Positions 14,356 to 21,301 of a stretch of DNA of 21,301 nt are shown here, piece after piece. Each line of letters begins with the position of its first letter. The first letter of the stretch is position 1. The stretch is from positions 1-21,301 of the forward strand of contig JBKGHI010000151.1 in NCBI GenBank assembly GCA_046520405.1, given 5' to 3'. The stretch comes from Myxococcus sp046520405. Lineage in GTDB: Bacteria; Myxococcota; Myxococcia; Myxococcales; Myxococcaceae. Made by a program: the position numbers and the translations under genes. The notes below the pieces were generated by a model. The model worked only from the letters and a program-made list of their open reading frames with translations. It was not told the origin of the DNA and did no database searches.

Positions 14356-17300
14356 TCAGTGGGACGCGGCGGGCGTGGGCACCACTTCGTCCTCGCCCGT
14401 GGATCGCTTCGTCTCGCCGCGCAGCTTCTGCATCAGCACGTAAAGCCCGGGGATGAACACGAAGTTCACCACCGTGGACACCAGCATGCCGCCGAACACC
14501 GCCGTCCCCAGCGAGTTGCGGGACGCCGCGCCGGCGCCGGAGGCCGTCATCAGCGGCACCACGCCAAGGAGGAAGGCGATGGACGTCATCAGGATGGGGC
14601 GCAGGCGGACCTCCGCCGCCTCCACCACCGCGTCGATGGCGTTCTTCCCGCCCTCCCGGAGCTGCTCGGCGAACTCCACGATGAGGATGGCGTTCTTGCT
14701 GGCAAGGCCCACCAGCATCACGAGCCCGACCTGACAGAACACGTCGTTGGCGAACCCTCGCGCGAGCTGCAACCCCAGCGCGCCCATGATGGCCAGGGGC
14801 ACGGAGAAGATGATGACCAGCGGCAGGCTGAAGCTCTCGTACTGCGCCGCGAGCACCAGGAAGACGAAGAGCAGACCCAGCGCGAAGATGATGGCCGTCT
14901 GGCCGCCGCTCTCCTTCTGCTCCAGGCTGATGCCCGTCCACTCCGCGCTCATGCCCTGGGGCAGGTTCTGCGCGGCCAGCGCCTCCATGGCCTCCAGCGC
15001 CTGGCCGGAGGACACGTCCGGTGCCGGCTGGCCGTTGACTTCGGCCGCGCGGAACAGGTTGTAGTGGCGGATGACCTGGGCGGACACCGTGGGCTCCACC
15101 TTCACCAGCGACTCCAGCGGAATCATGTCCCCGGTGTCGCTGCGCACGTAGAAGGCGCCGATGTCCGACGGGTTGTCGCGGAACTGCTGCTCCGCCTGCA
15201 CGTACACGCGGTAGGTGCGGTTGGCGTAGTTGAAGTCGTTGACGTACTGGCTGCCCATGTAGACCTGCATGGTGCCGAAGATCTGCTCAATCGGAATGCC
15301 GAGCGCCTTCGCCTTCTGCCGGTCCACCTCCACGTCGAGCAGCGGCGTGTCCGCGTTGAAGGTGCTGAAGACACCGCGGAGCTGCCCCTGCTCGTTGGCC
15401 TTGGCCACCAGCATCTGCGTGGCCGCGGCCAGCTCATCCAGCGACTTGGTGCCGTCGATGTCCTCGACGATGTACTGGAAGCCGCCCACGCTGCCGACGC
15501 CGCGGATGGCCGGCGGTTGGAAGGGCAGCACGCGCGCGCCGCCGATTCGGCTCAGCGGGCCACGCAGCCGCTCCACCATCGCGGCCACCGACTGATGCTT
15601 GCCCGCGCGCTCCTCCCAGGGCGTCAACGACGAGAAGATGGTGGCCATGTTGGGACCGCTGCCCTGCATGGAGAAGCCACCGATGGCGAACATGGCGCGC
15701 ACCTCTGGCTGCTCCTGCAGAATCGCCTCGGCCTCGGCCAGCACCTTCTCCGTCTGGGCCAGGGACATGCCCTCGGGGCCCTGGATGGAGATGATGATGT
15801 AGCCCTGGTCCTCGTCGGGGATGAAGCCCGTGGGCGCGGCGCGGAAGAGCAGCACCGTGCCGCCGATGCACACCAGGAAGGCCACCAGCACCACGACGGG
15901 GTACTTCAGCAGCTTGCGCAGGCCCCGGCCGTAGAAGGCCTTCGTCCCGTCCAGCACCTTGTCCACCCAGCGGAAGAAGACCCACTTCGGACCCTCGTGG
16001 TGCTTCAGCATCCGCGCGCTGAGCGCGGGGGTGAGCGTGAGGGCGCAGAAGGTGGACAGGGCCACGGAGGCGGCGATGGTGAGCGCGAACTGGCGGTAGA
16101 TGGCGCCGGTGGTGCCCGGGAAGAGCGCCACCGGGACGAACACCGCCACCAGCACGATGGAGATGGCGATGACGGCGCCGGCCACTTCCTTCATGCCTTC
16201 TCGCGCGGCCTGGACCGCGGACAGGTGCCGCTCCACCATCAACCGCTCGATGTTCTCGATGACGACGATGGCGTCGTCCACCACCAGACCCGTGGCCAGC
16301 GTGAGGCCGAAGAGGGTGAGGGTGTTGATGGAGAAGCCCATCAAGTAGACGAACGCGAAGGTGCCGACCAGCGAGACAGGGAGGGTGAAGGCGGTGATGA
16401 GCACGCTGCGCCAGCCGTGCAGGAACAGGAAGATGACGAGGATGACCAGGATGATGGCTTCCACCAGTGTCTGGATGACCTCGTTGATGGAGGCGCGGAC
16501 GGCCAGGGTGGTGTCGGTGCCCGTCTGGAACTGCATGCCGGGCGGGAACTGCTTCGACAGCCGCTCAATCTCCGAATACACGCCGTCGCGCACGTCCAGC
16601 GCGTTGGCGGTGGGGAGCTGGAAGATGCCCAGGCCCACGCCCGTCTTGCCGTTGAAGCGCAGGACGGTGCCGTAGTTCTCCGCGCCCAGCTCCACGCGGC
16701 CCACGTCCTTCACCCGGACGGCCGTGCCGTCCGTGTCCCGCATCAGGACGATTTCGCCGAACTCGTCCGGCTCCACCAGGCGGCCTCGGGCCCGCACCGC
16801 GATCTGGTAGGGCTGCTCGTCGGTGGAGGGCGGCTGGCCCACCTGGCCCGCGGCCACCTGGAGGTTCTGCTCCTGGAGCGCGCGCGTCACGTCCTGGGGC
16901 GTCAGCTTGCGGCGCGCCAGCTCCGTGGGGTCCAGCCACAGGCGCATGGAGAACTTGCGCTCGCCGAAGATGCGCACGTCGCCCACGCCGGGCACGCGCT
17001 TGATGGCGTCCTTCAGGCTCACGTCGGCGTAGTTGCTGAGGAACTTGGCGTCGTAGCGGTTGTCCGGGCTGAACAGGCCCACCGTCAGCAGCATCTGGCT
17101 GGAGGCCTTGTTGACGACGATGCCCGTCTGGTTCACCTGCGAGGGCAGGCGCGCCGCGGCGCGGCTGACGCGGTTCTGCACGTCGACAGCCGCCACCTCG
17201 ATGTCTCGGGCGGCGTCGAAGGTGATGGTGATTTGACTGGTGCCGTCGTTGCCGCTGGTGGAGGTGATGTAGCGCATGCCCTCCACGCCGTTGAGCTCCT

Positions 17301-17502
17301 GCTCCAGCGGGATGGTGACGGCGCTCTCCACCACCTCGGCGCTCGCGCCCACGTAGGTGCTCGTCACCGTGACCTGCGGCGGTGCCAGGTCCGGGTACTG
17401 GGCAATGGGCAGCGTGGGGATGGCAATCAGGCCCACCAGCGTCAGCAGGATGGAGCAGACGATGGCGAAGACGGGCCTACGGATGAAGAAGTCGACAAAC
17501 AT
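14356..17502 (-). CDS. RND efflux pump, HAE1 (AcrB/MexB-like) family
   Basis: Proton-driven inner-membrane pump subunit that exports hydrophobic compounds in a tripartite complex; 1048 residues against 1049 for AcrB. The N-terminus MFVDFFIRRPVFAIVCSILL is typical. The proton relay is intact: Asp409-Asp410 in GLVVDDAIVVIEN (AcrB 407/408) and Lys936 in GLASKNAIL (AcrB 940). Two large periplasmic loops (about residues 35-340 and 560-870) and twelve TM segments follow the family plan. It is the third gene of the operon, 22 bp after the adaptor, with no strong ribosome binding site. HAE1 membership points to drug or metabolite export rather than metal export; the real substrates are unknown. Confidence 0.96.
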   Translation of the reverse strand: MFVDFFIRRPVFAIVCSILLTLVGLIAIPTLPIAQYPDLAPPQVTVTSTYVGASAEVVESAVTIPLEQELNGVEGMRYITSTSGNDGTSQITITFDAARDIEVAAVDVQNRVSRAAARLPSQVNQTGIVVNKASSQMLLTVGLFSPDNRYDAKFLSNYADVSLKDAIKRVPGVGDVRIFGERKFSMRLWLDPTELARRKLTPQDVTRALQEQNLQVAAGQVGQPPSTDEQPYQIAVRARGRLVEPDEFGEIVLMRDTDGTAVRVKDVGRVELGAENYGTVLRFNGKTGVGLGIFQLPTANALDVRDGVYSEIERLSKQFPPGMQFQTGTDTTLAVRASINEVIQTLVEAIILVILVIFLFLHGWRSVLITAFTLPVSLVGTFAFVYLMGFSINTLTLFGLTLATGLVVDDAIVVIENIERLMVERHLSAVQAAREGMKEVAGAVIAISIVLVAVFVPVALFPGTTGAIYRQFALTIAASVALSTFCALTLTPALSARMLKHHEGPKWVFFRWVDKVLDGTKAFYGRGLRKLLKYPVVVLVAFLVCIGGTVLLFRAAPTGFIPDEDQGYIIISIQGPEGMSLAQTEKVLAEAEAILQEQPEVRAMFAIGGFSMQGSGPNMATIFSSLTPWEERAGKHQSVAAMVERLRGPLSRIGGARVLPFQPPAIRGVGSVGGFQYIVEDIDGTKSLDELAAATQMLVAKANEQGQLRGVFSTFNADTPLLDVEVDRQKAKALGIPIEQIFGTMQVYMGSQYVNDFNYANRTYRVYVQAEQQFRDNPSDIGAFYVRSDTGDMIPLESLVKVEPTVSAQVIRHYNLFRAAEVNGQPAPDVSSGQALEAMEALAAQNLPQGMSAEWTGISLEQKESGGQTAIIFALGLLFVFLVLAAQYESFSLPLVIIFSVPLAIMGALGLQLARGFANDVFCQVGLVMLVGLASKNAILIVEFAEQLREGGKNAIDAVVEAAEVRLRPILMTSIAFLLGVVPLMTASGAGAASRNSLGTAVFGGMLVSTVVNFVFIPGLYVLMQKLRGETKRSTGEDEVVPTPAASH

Positions 17503-17524
17503 GGTGCGTTATCCGGCCCTTCGT

Positions 17525-18685
17525 TCAGCGGCTCCCGCCGACCGTGCCGCCACCGGTGCCAGCAGCCCGGGGCGGGCCGCTGCCCGTGGGCGCGGGGGGG
17601 ACGTTGGCCTGCTTGGGTTTCACCGCCGTGCCATCTCGCAGCGCTTGCATGGAGGACACGGCGACCTGGTCGCCTGACTGGAGCCCCTTCTCCACCACGT
17701 AGGCCATCTCCCCCAGCGCGCCGAGCGTGATGGGGCGGCGCTCCACCACCGTCTTGCCGTCCTTCTCCAAGACGACCATGGCGAAGGCCTGGCCGCTCTG
17801 CCGCACCACGGCGAGCGCGGGAATCTGCAGCGCGTCCCGGGCGGAGTACACGAGCCGCGAGCGCACCAGCTCGCTGGGGCGCAGGCCCACGGTGTTGCGG
17901 AAGGCGGCCTTCACCTCCACCAACTGGGTGCGCGGGTCCGCCTGGGGCGCGATATAGAAGACGTTGCTGGTGATGAGCACCTTGCCGGAGCCGTCGAGGA
18001 TTTCGAGCGCGGTGTCGGGCTTCATCGACCGGGCGCGCGGCGACGGAATCGACACGCTCACCTCGAGCACGTCCGCCTGCGCCACGCTGGTGAGCGGCGT
18101 CGTCATGCCCACGTAGTCACCCAGCCGCACCAGCACGTCGCCCACCGTGCCGGCGAAGGGCGCGCGCACCACGTGGTACTGGAGCTGCACCTGGCGCTGC
18201 GTCACCTGCGCGGCCGACGAACGCGCCGCGGCCTGGGCGGCCTCCACCTGCGCGCGGCCCTGCTCCAGCTCCTGTGCGCTCGCGAGCCCTTCCTTGTAGA
18301 GCGCCTCGGTGCGCTCCAGCGTGCGGCGCGCCAGCGTCAGGCTCACCTGGGTGGAGCTGAGCTGGGCCTGCGCGCTGTCGAGCGCGGCGGTGCCTTCGCG
18401 CGAGTCCACCTCGATGAGCGGCGCGCCGGACTCCACCTTCTCACCGGGGCGCACGTGAATCTTGCGCACGTAGCCGGCGACCTGGGGCAGCACGCTGACG
18501 CTCTGCCGCGACAGCAGCGAGCCCAGGTACTCGCCCGTGTCACGCACCTCGCGCGGGGTGAGCGTCACCACCTCCACCTCGCGGGGCGGAGGGGCCGGTG
18601 GGGCGGCCTTCTGCCCCGAGCAACCCGCCACCGCCGCCAGCAGCGTGACGCTCCACATCGCCTTCATCGGATTCACCAGTCGCAC
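17525..18685 (-). CDS. RND periplasmic adaptor (membrane fusion protein), lipoprotein
   Basis: A 386-residue AcrA/MexA-like adaptor linking pump and outer-membrane channel. The lipoprotein signal ends in VAGC (Cys22). A Pro-rich linker is followed by the lipoyl-like half motifs (QVAGYVRKIHVRPGEKVESG, residues about 68-87, and VRAPFAGTVGDVLVRLGDYV), which flank an alpha-helical hairpin of about 65 residues; then come the beta-barrel and membrane-proximal domains and a Gly/Pro-rich tail. The GTG at 18685 has GGAGG four bases upstream and overlaps the channel gene by 13 bp, so translation is coupled; an in-frame ATG at 18667 is an alternative. Confidence 0.94.
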   Translation of the reverse strand: MRLVNPMKAMWSVTLLAAVAGCSGQKAAPPAPPPREVEVVTLTPREVRDTGEYLGSLLSRQSVSVLPQVAGYVRKIHVRPGEKVESGAPLIEVDSREGTAALDSAQAQLSSTQVSLTLARRTLERTEALYKEGLASAQELEQGRAQVEAAQAAARSSAAQVTQRQVQLQYHVVRAPFAGTVGDVLVRLGDYVGMTTPLTSVAQADVLEVSVSIPSPRARSMKPDTALEILDGSGKVLITSNVFYIAPQADPRTQLVEVKAAFRNTVGLRPSELVRSRLVYSARDALQIPALAVVRQSGQAFAMVVLEKDGKTVVERRPITLGALGEMAYVVEKGLQSGDQVAVSSMQALRDGTAVKPKQANVPPAPTGSGPPRAAGTGGGTVGGSR

Positions 18686-20061
18686 CGCGCCTCCGTCAAG
18701 AATGCGTCCAGGCGCGCCTGGACGAGCTCGAATTCACGCAGCACCAGGTTCAGCTCCGCCTGGCGCAGGGCCGCTCCGCTTTGCACCAGCTCCAGGCTGC
18801 TGCCGCGGCCCACTTCAAAAGAACGGCGGGTGAGGCGGTCGGTCCGGTCCGCGAGGTCGCGAGACGCCACCGCCGTTGCCACCAGGGCCTCGGCCACCTC
18901 CACGGCGCGCCGGGCCTGGGCCACCTGAATCGACACGTTGCGGCGGGTGCTCTCCAGCGTCTCCGCCGCCTGGCGCTCCACGCCCTCGCGCTCGCGAATC
19001 AGGCCGCCGCGCAGGCCGCCTTCCCAGATGGGGACGGACAGCACCGCGGACACGCTCCAGATGGCTACGCGGCCAAAGCCCGGGTCCGTGGTGAGGCCAA
19101 TGGCCGTGCTGGACAGGCCCAGCGTGGGCAGGTAGCCGGCGGTGGCCTGCTGGCGGCTGTCGCGCGCGGACTCCAACTGCGCGCGCGAGGCCACGAGGTC
19201 CGTCCGCTCATTCATGTCCTTCAAGGGCGTGCAGGCCCGCCGCGTCTCGTCCACCAGCCCCTGGAGGTTGAAGTCCCGGGTGACGCCCACGGCGCTGTCG
19301 TTGCCCACCGCCAGCCCCAGGGCCTCGCGGCTGCGCCGGAGCTGCTCGTCGCCCGCGACGAGCGCGCCTCGCGCCACCGCCACGTCCTGCTCCACGCGCA
19401 CCACGTCCAACTGGTTGCCAGCGCCCAGCTCATAGGTCCGCTGCGCCAGCGCGAAGCGCTCCAGGGCCTGCCGCAGGCCCACGCGGTTGATTTCGGCCGC
19501 GCGCTCCGCCGCCACCGTGGACACCAGCACCTGGGCCAGTCCCCGCGTGAGCAGCCGCCGCGTCTCGGACAGCGACGCCACCGCGCTTTTTTCGGCGGCC
19601 TTGGCCGAGGCGCGCCCGCGCCAGGCGCTGACGTCCACCAGGGACTGCGTCAGGTTCGCCGTGGCGGTGACCAATGGGGTGGAGGGACCGCCGCTGTCGC
19701 CTCCGCCAATGCCCACCAGCGGCGTGCCGCCCGCGCCCACGGGGAGGTCGGGGTTGAGCAGGTCAACACCCACACTGGACGACAAACGCGCGTTGGGGAG
19801 CAGCGCGGACAGGGCCTGACGGGAGCGTCCGGCGGCGCGCTCCACGCCGGCTTCGGCGCTGCGCAAGTCGGTGGAGCGCTGGCGAACGAGCGCGAGGGCT
19901 TCGTCCCAGGTGGCCACCTGCTGCTGCGCGGGCGCCACGGGGGTGAGCATCGCGTCCTCCACCTTCGGCTGAAAGGGGACGGGCGCAGGAATGGACGATG
20001 ACGGCTCGGTCAGCGTCGACGCCGCGACGAGCGCCATGAGGATGACGGAAGGGGATGCCAT
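18673..20061 (-). CDS. TolC-family outer-membrane efflux channel
   Basis: A 462-residue outer-membrane factor and first gene of the efflux operon. It has the duplicated OEP architecture: long amphipathic helices (TWDEALALVRQRSTDLRSAE near the N-terminus; ERFALAQRTYELGAGNQLDV and the later RSFEVGRGSSLELVQSGAAL are the paired YxxGxxxxLDV-type turns). The N-terminus MASPSVILMALVAAST is hydrophobic but lacks the basic residues of a standard signal peptide, so the start is less certain than the family. No Shine-Dalgarno sequence precedes the ATG. The frame is open upstream to 20172, but that would cover the operator. Likely repressed by the divergent MarR protein. Confidence 0.9.
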   Translation of the reverse strand: MASPSVILMALVAASTLTEPSSSIPAPVPFQPKVEDAMLTPVAPAQQQVATWDEALALVRQRSTDLRSAEAGVERAAGRSRQALSALLPNARLSSSVGVDLLNPDLPVGAGGTPLVGIGGGDSGGPSTPLVTATANLTQSLVDVSAWRGRASAKAAEKSAVASLSETRRLLTRGLAQVLVSTVAAERAAEINRVGLRQALERFALAQRTYELGAGNQLDVVRVEQDVAVARGALVAGDEQLRRSREALGLAVGNDSAVGVTRDFNLQGLVDETRRACTPLKDMNERTDLVASRAQLESARDSRQQATAGYLPTLGLSSTAIGLTTDPGFGRVAIWSVSAVLSVPIWEGGLRGGLIREREGVERQAAETLESTRRNVSIQVAQARRAVEVAEALVATAVASRDLADRTDRLTRRSFEVGRGSSLELVQSGAALRQAELNLVLREFELVQARLDAFLTEARCDW

Positions 20062-20145
20062 ACCAGGAGGAAGAAATAAGGGAGCTAACTGCGTGGTGGC
20101 CGAAAACTTCCCCCCGTTGTGACCAAACGCGTCGGGCCGATGTAA

Positions 20146-20172
20146 TTGACAATGGTTGTAGTCTGCAACCAT
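20146..20172. promoter_or_regulatory. palindromic operator and marR-side -35 box
   Basis: ATGGTTG (20152-20158) and CAACCAT (20166-20172) form an imperfect 21-bp palindrome in which nine of ten base pairs match. A consensus -35 box TTGACA (20146-20151) directly abuts it on the plus strand; the -10 at 17 bp (CCATCT) is weak and falls inside the right arm. Such placement fits a MarR dimer site that blocks its own promoter and the divergent efflux promoter (inference). Confidence 0.65.
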
Positions 20173-20183
20173 CTTTACGGGAG

Positions 20184-20639
20184 ATGACTCTCCCGGAGCA
20201 AATGGCCTCGCTGCGCCGCGCCATCCGCCGTCTGCTGACCGAGCGGCTCGGCGAGCAAACCAGTAGACCTTTCATGCAGTTGCTGGCGCTGAAGGCCGTC
20301 GCGGACGGTGTGCGCAGCCAGGCCGCCATCGCGGAGCGGCTGCTTGTGGACGCACCCGCGGTGAGCCGGCTCGTGGGGCGCCTGGAGGAGGACGGGCTGG
20401 TGAAGCGCGGCCCCTCCGAGGACCGCCGCTGTTCGCGCCTGGAGCTGTCCCCGGTTGGCCACGCGGAGCTGAAGCTGTTGAGTGACGCGCTGCTCTGGAC
20501 GGACGAGGAGCTGCTGCGGCACCTCACGGCGCCGGAGATGGCGGAGCTCAAGCGGTTGATGGAGAAGTTGCTGACGGGGCTCGTCCAGGCCCGGGGCCCG
20601 GTGCCGCTGGACGGCTGCGGCGGCCCGCCCGAATCGTGA
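20184..20639 (+). CDS. MarR-family transcriptional regulator
   Basis: A 151-residue winged-helix DNA-binding protein. Residues about 45-85 hold the helix-turn-helix (SQAAIAERLLVDAPAVSRLVGRL, shortened here to its core AVSRLVGRLEEDGLV), followed by the wing with the conserved Asp-Arg-Arg (PSEDRRCSRLELSP); the termini are the helical dimerisation parts. MarR proteins usually repress and are released by phenolic or hydrophobic ligands or by Cys oxidation; this one has Cys in DRRC beside the wing. It is divergent from the efflux operon with an operator between them. The start is 20184 or 20202: GGGAG touches the first ATG and GGAG lies three bases before the second, neither ideal. Confidence 0.92.
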   Translation: MTLPEQMASLRRAIRRLLTERLGEQTSRPFMQLLALKAVADGVRSQAAIAERLLVDAPAVSRLVGRLEEDGLVKRGPSEDRRCSRLELSPVGHAELKLLSDALLWTDEELLRHLTAPEMAELKRLMEKLLTGLVQARGPVPLDGCGGPPES

Positions 20640-20651
20640 CGTGGAAATGAC

Positions 20652-20694
20652 GAAGGGCCCGGCCCTGGAGGTTCTCCAGGAGGCCGAGCCCTTC
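20652..20694. terminator. bidirectional terminator after the marR-type gene
   Basis: A long hairpin: GAAGGGC (20652-20658) with GCCCTTC (20688-20694), CGGCC with GGCCG, and CTGGAG-GTT-CTCCAG at the tip (20665-20679), with small bulges. It lies between convergent genes, and the flanking bases allow it to act in both directions. Confidence 0.8.
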
Positions 20695-20720
20695 AGGGCG
20701 CCCATTTCGGGGCGGGTGCG

Positions 20721-21301
20721 TCAGGCCTGCGCGGGCTTGGATTCCGCGTCGGCCGGGGTGCTCTCGGGGGCCTGCTGCTCGGTGTCGGCGGCGGCCTCCG
20801 TCTTGGGGGTGGCCTGGGCCTCGGCCTCGGCGCGCACGCGCGACGTCTCCTCGGTGCGCTGGTCGCTGGCGGCGACCTCCTCGGGCGTCAGCTCCGTGCG
20901 GTCGGCGAGCATGCCCGTCTTCTTCTCCAGGTCCTTGATGGCCCGGCGAATCAGGTCGCGCTCCAGGAGCGTGCGGTTGAGGCGCTTCTCCAGGGCCTTG
21001 TACTTGTCGCGGCTCAGGTCCAGGTCGTGCTTGGTGGCGGCGTAGACGCGCTGCTGCGTCTCGTTGCGGCCCTTCACCCGGCGCAGCTCCTTCTCCAGCT
21101 CCACCGCGCGGTTGCGGTCCTTGGTGGCGGCCTGCTCCAGCCGCTCCATCTTCTCGCGGTCCGCGTCATTCAGCTCGCGGTACTGGCGCTGGCGGCGCTC
21201 CTGCGGTGCCGCCTCCGTCGCCGTGGGCACCACGGGCACCACCGCGGCGATGACGGCCTCACCCTCCTGGGCGGGCGCGGCGACCTGCGCGGCCGGCGCG
21301 G
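20721..21301 (-). CDS. coiled-coil protein, 5' end outside the window
   Basis: The frame is open to the window edge, and the Ala/Pro-rich residues encoded by 21243-21301 (for example AQEGEAVIAAVVPVVP) read naturally into the rest, so the start lies outside. From about 21200 down to 20890 the protein is a charged coiled coil (ERRQRQYRELNDADREKMER and so on, with heptad-like Leu spacing), ending in an acidic Ala/Glu/Thr-rich tail. No catalytic motif is visible. It could be a structural or scaffold protein of the cytoplasm or envelope; the missing N-terminus would decide. The gene ends at the shared terminator. Confidence 0.8.
   Translation of the reverse strand, partial: APAAQVAAPAQEGEAVIAAVVPVVPTATEAAPQERRQRQYRELNDADREKMERLEQAATKDRNRAVELEKELRRVKGRNETQQRVYAATKHDLDLSRDKYKALEKRLNRTLLERDLIRRAIKDLEKKTGMLADRTELTPEEVAASDQRTEETSRVRAEAEAQATPKTEAAADTEQQAPESTPADAESKPAQA

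Noticed and set aside
14344..17730. Long open frame of about 1128 codons on the plus strand
   Set aside because: It is antisense to the RND pump and adaptor genes; its His/Arg/Gln/Ala-rich translation is the usual shadow in high-GC DNA with G/C third positions.
20062..20183. Extensions of the channel gene to 20172 and of the MarR gene to 20055
   Set aside because: Both would cross the operator and each other; the shorter starts leave a normal divergent promoter region.
1..21301. Possible CRISPR array, tRNA, rRNA, insertion sequence or prophage
   Set aside because: No regularly spaced repeats, cloverleaf, rRNA motif, transposase or integrase was seen on either strand.

Overview
The window looks like chromosomal DNA of a myxobacterium (Myxococcota, probably Myxococcaceae). 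The grounds are about 70% G+C with strong third-position G/C bias, a sigma-54 enhancer-binding regulator, a TPR lipoprotein, an orphan sensor kinase and a small Cys-rich lipoprotein. No database search was possible, so the taxonomy is inference. I see no rRNA, tRNA, CRISPR array, insertion sequence or phage gene.

Layout. (1) 1-3480: the 3' part of a sigma-54 activator gene; a control region with repeated GTGTC/GACAC boxes and a -24/-12 promoter; then an aldehyde dehydrogenase gene overlapping a DUF779 gene, closed by a hairpin. (2) 3510-8646: a sigma-70-like promoter, a 22-codon Cys-rich leader ORF that begins almost at the predicted transcript start, then four same-strand genes: a gamma-butyrobetaine-hydroxylase-like dioxygenase, a sphingosine-1-phosphate-lyase-like PLP enzyme, a DUF819 membrane protein and an Omp85-type outer-membrane barrel. 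(3) 8662-13231: a small unknown gene (-) divergent from a TPR lipoprotein gene (+), which converges on a kinase/M16-peptidase gene pair (-). (4) 13232-14326: a G-skewed non-coding stretch, then a 12-Cys lipoprotein and a terminator. (5) 14356-20639: a complete tripartite RND efflux operon (outer-membrane channel, adaptor, pump; -) with a divergent MarR-family gene and a palindromic operator between them. (6) 20652-21301: a terminator and the 3' part of a coiled-coil protein gene (-).

How the parts may work together. The sigma-54 regulator most likely drives the aldehyde dehydrogenase/DUF779 pair through the boxes at 1311-1380. The four-gene cluster reads as one unit with an inner-membrane protein, an outer-membrane barrel and two enzymes whose chemistries fit in sequence (hydroxylation, then PLP-dependent C-C cleavage). 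Its Cys-codon-rich leader suggests control by cysteine supply. This leader plus operon is the best candidate here for an undescribed system. The MarR protein probably represses the efflux operon and itself.
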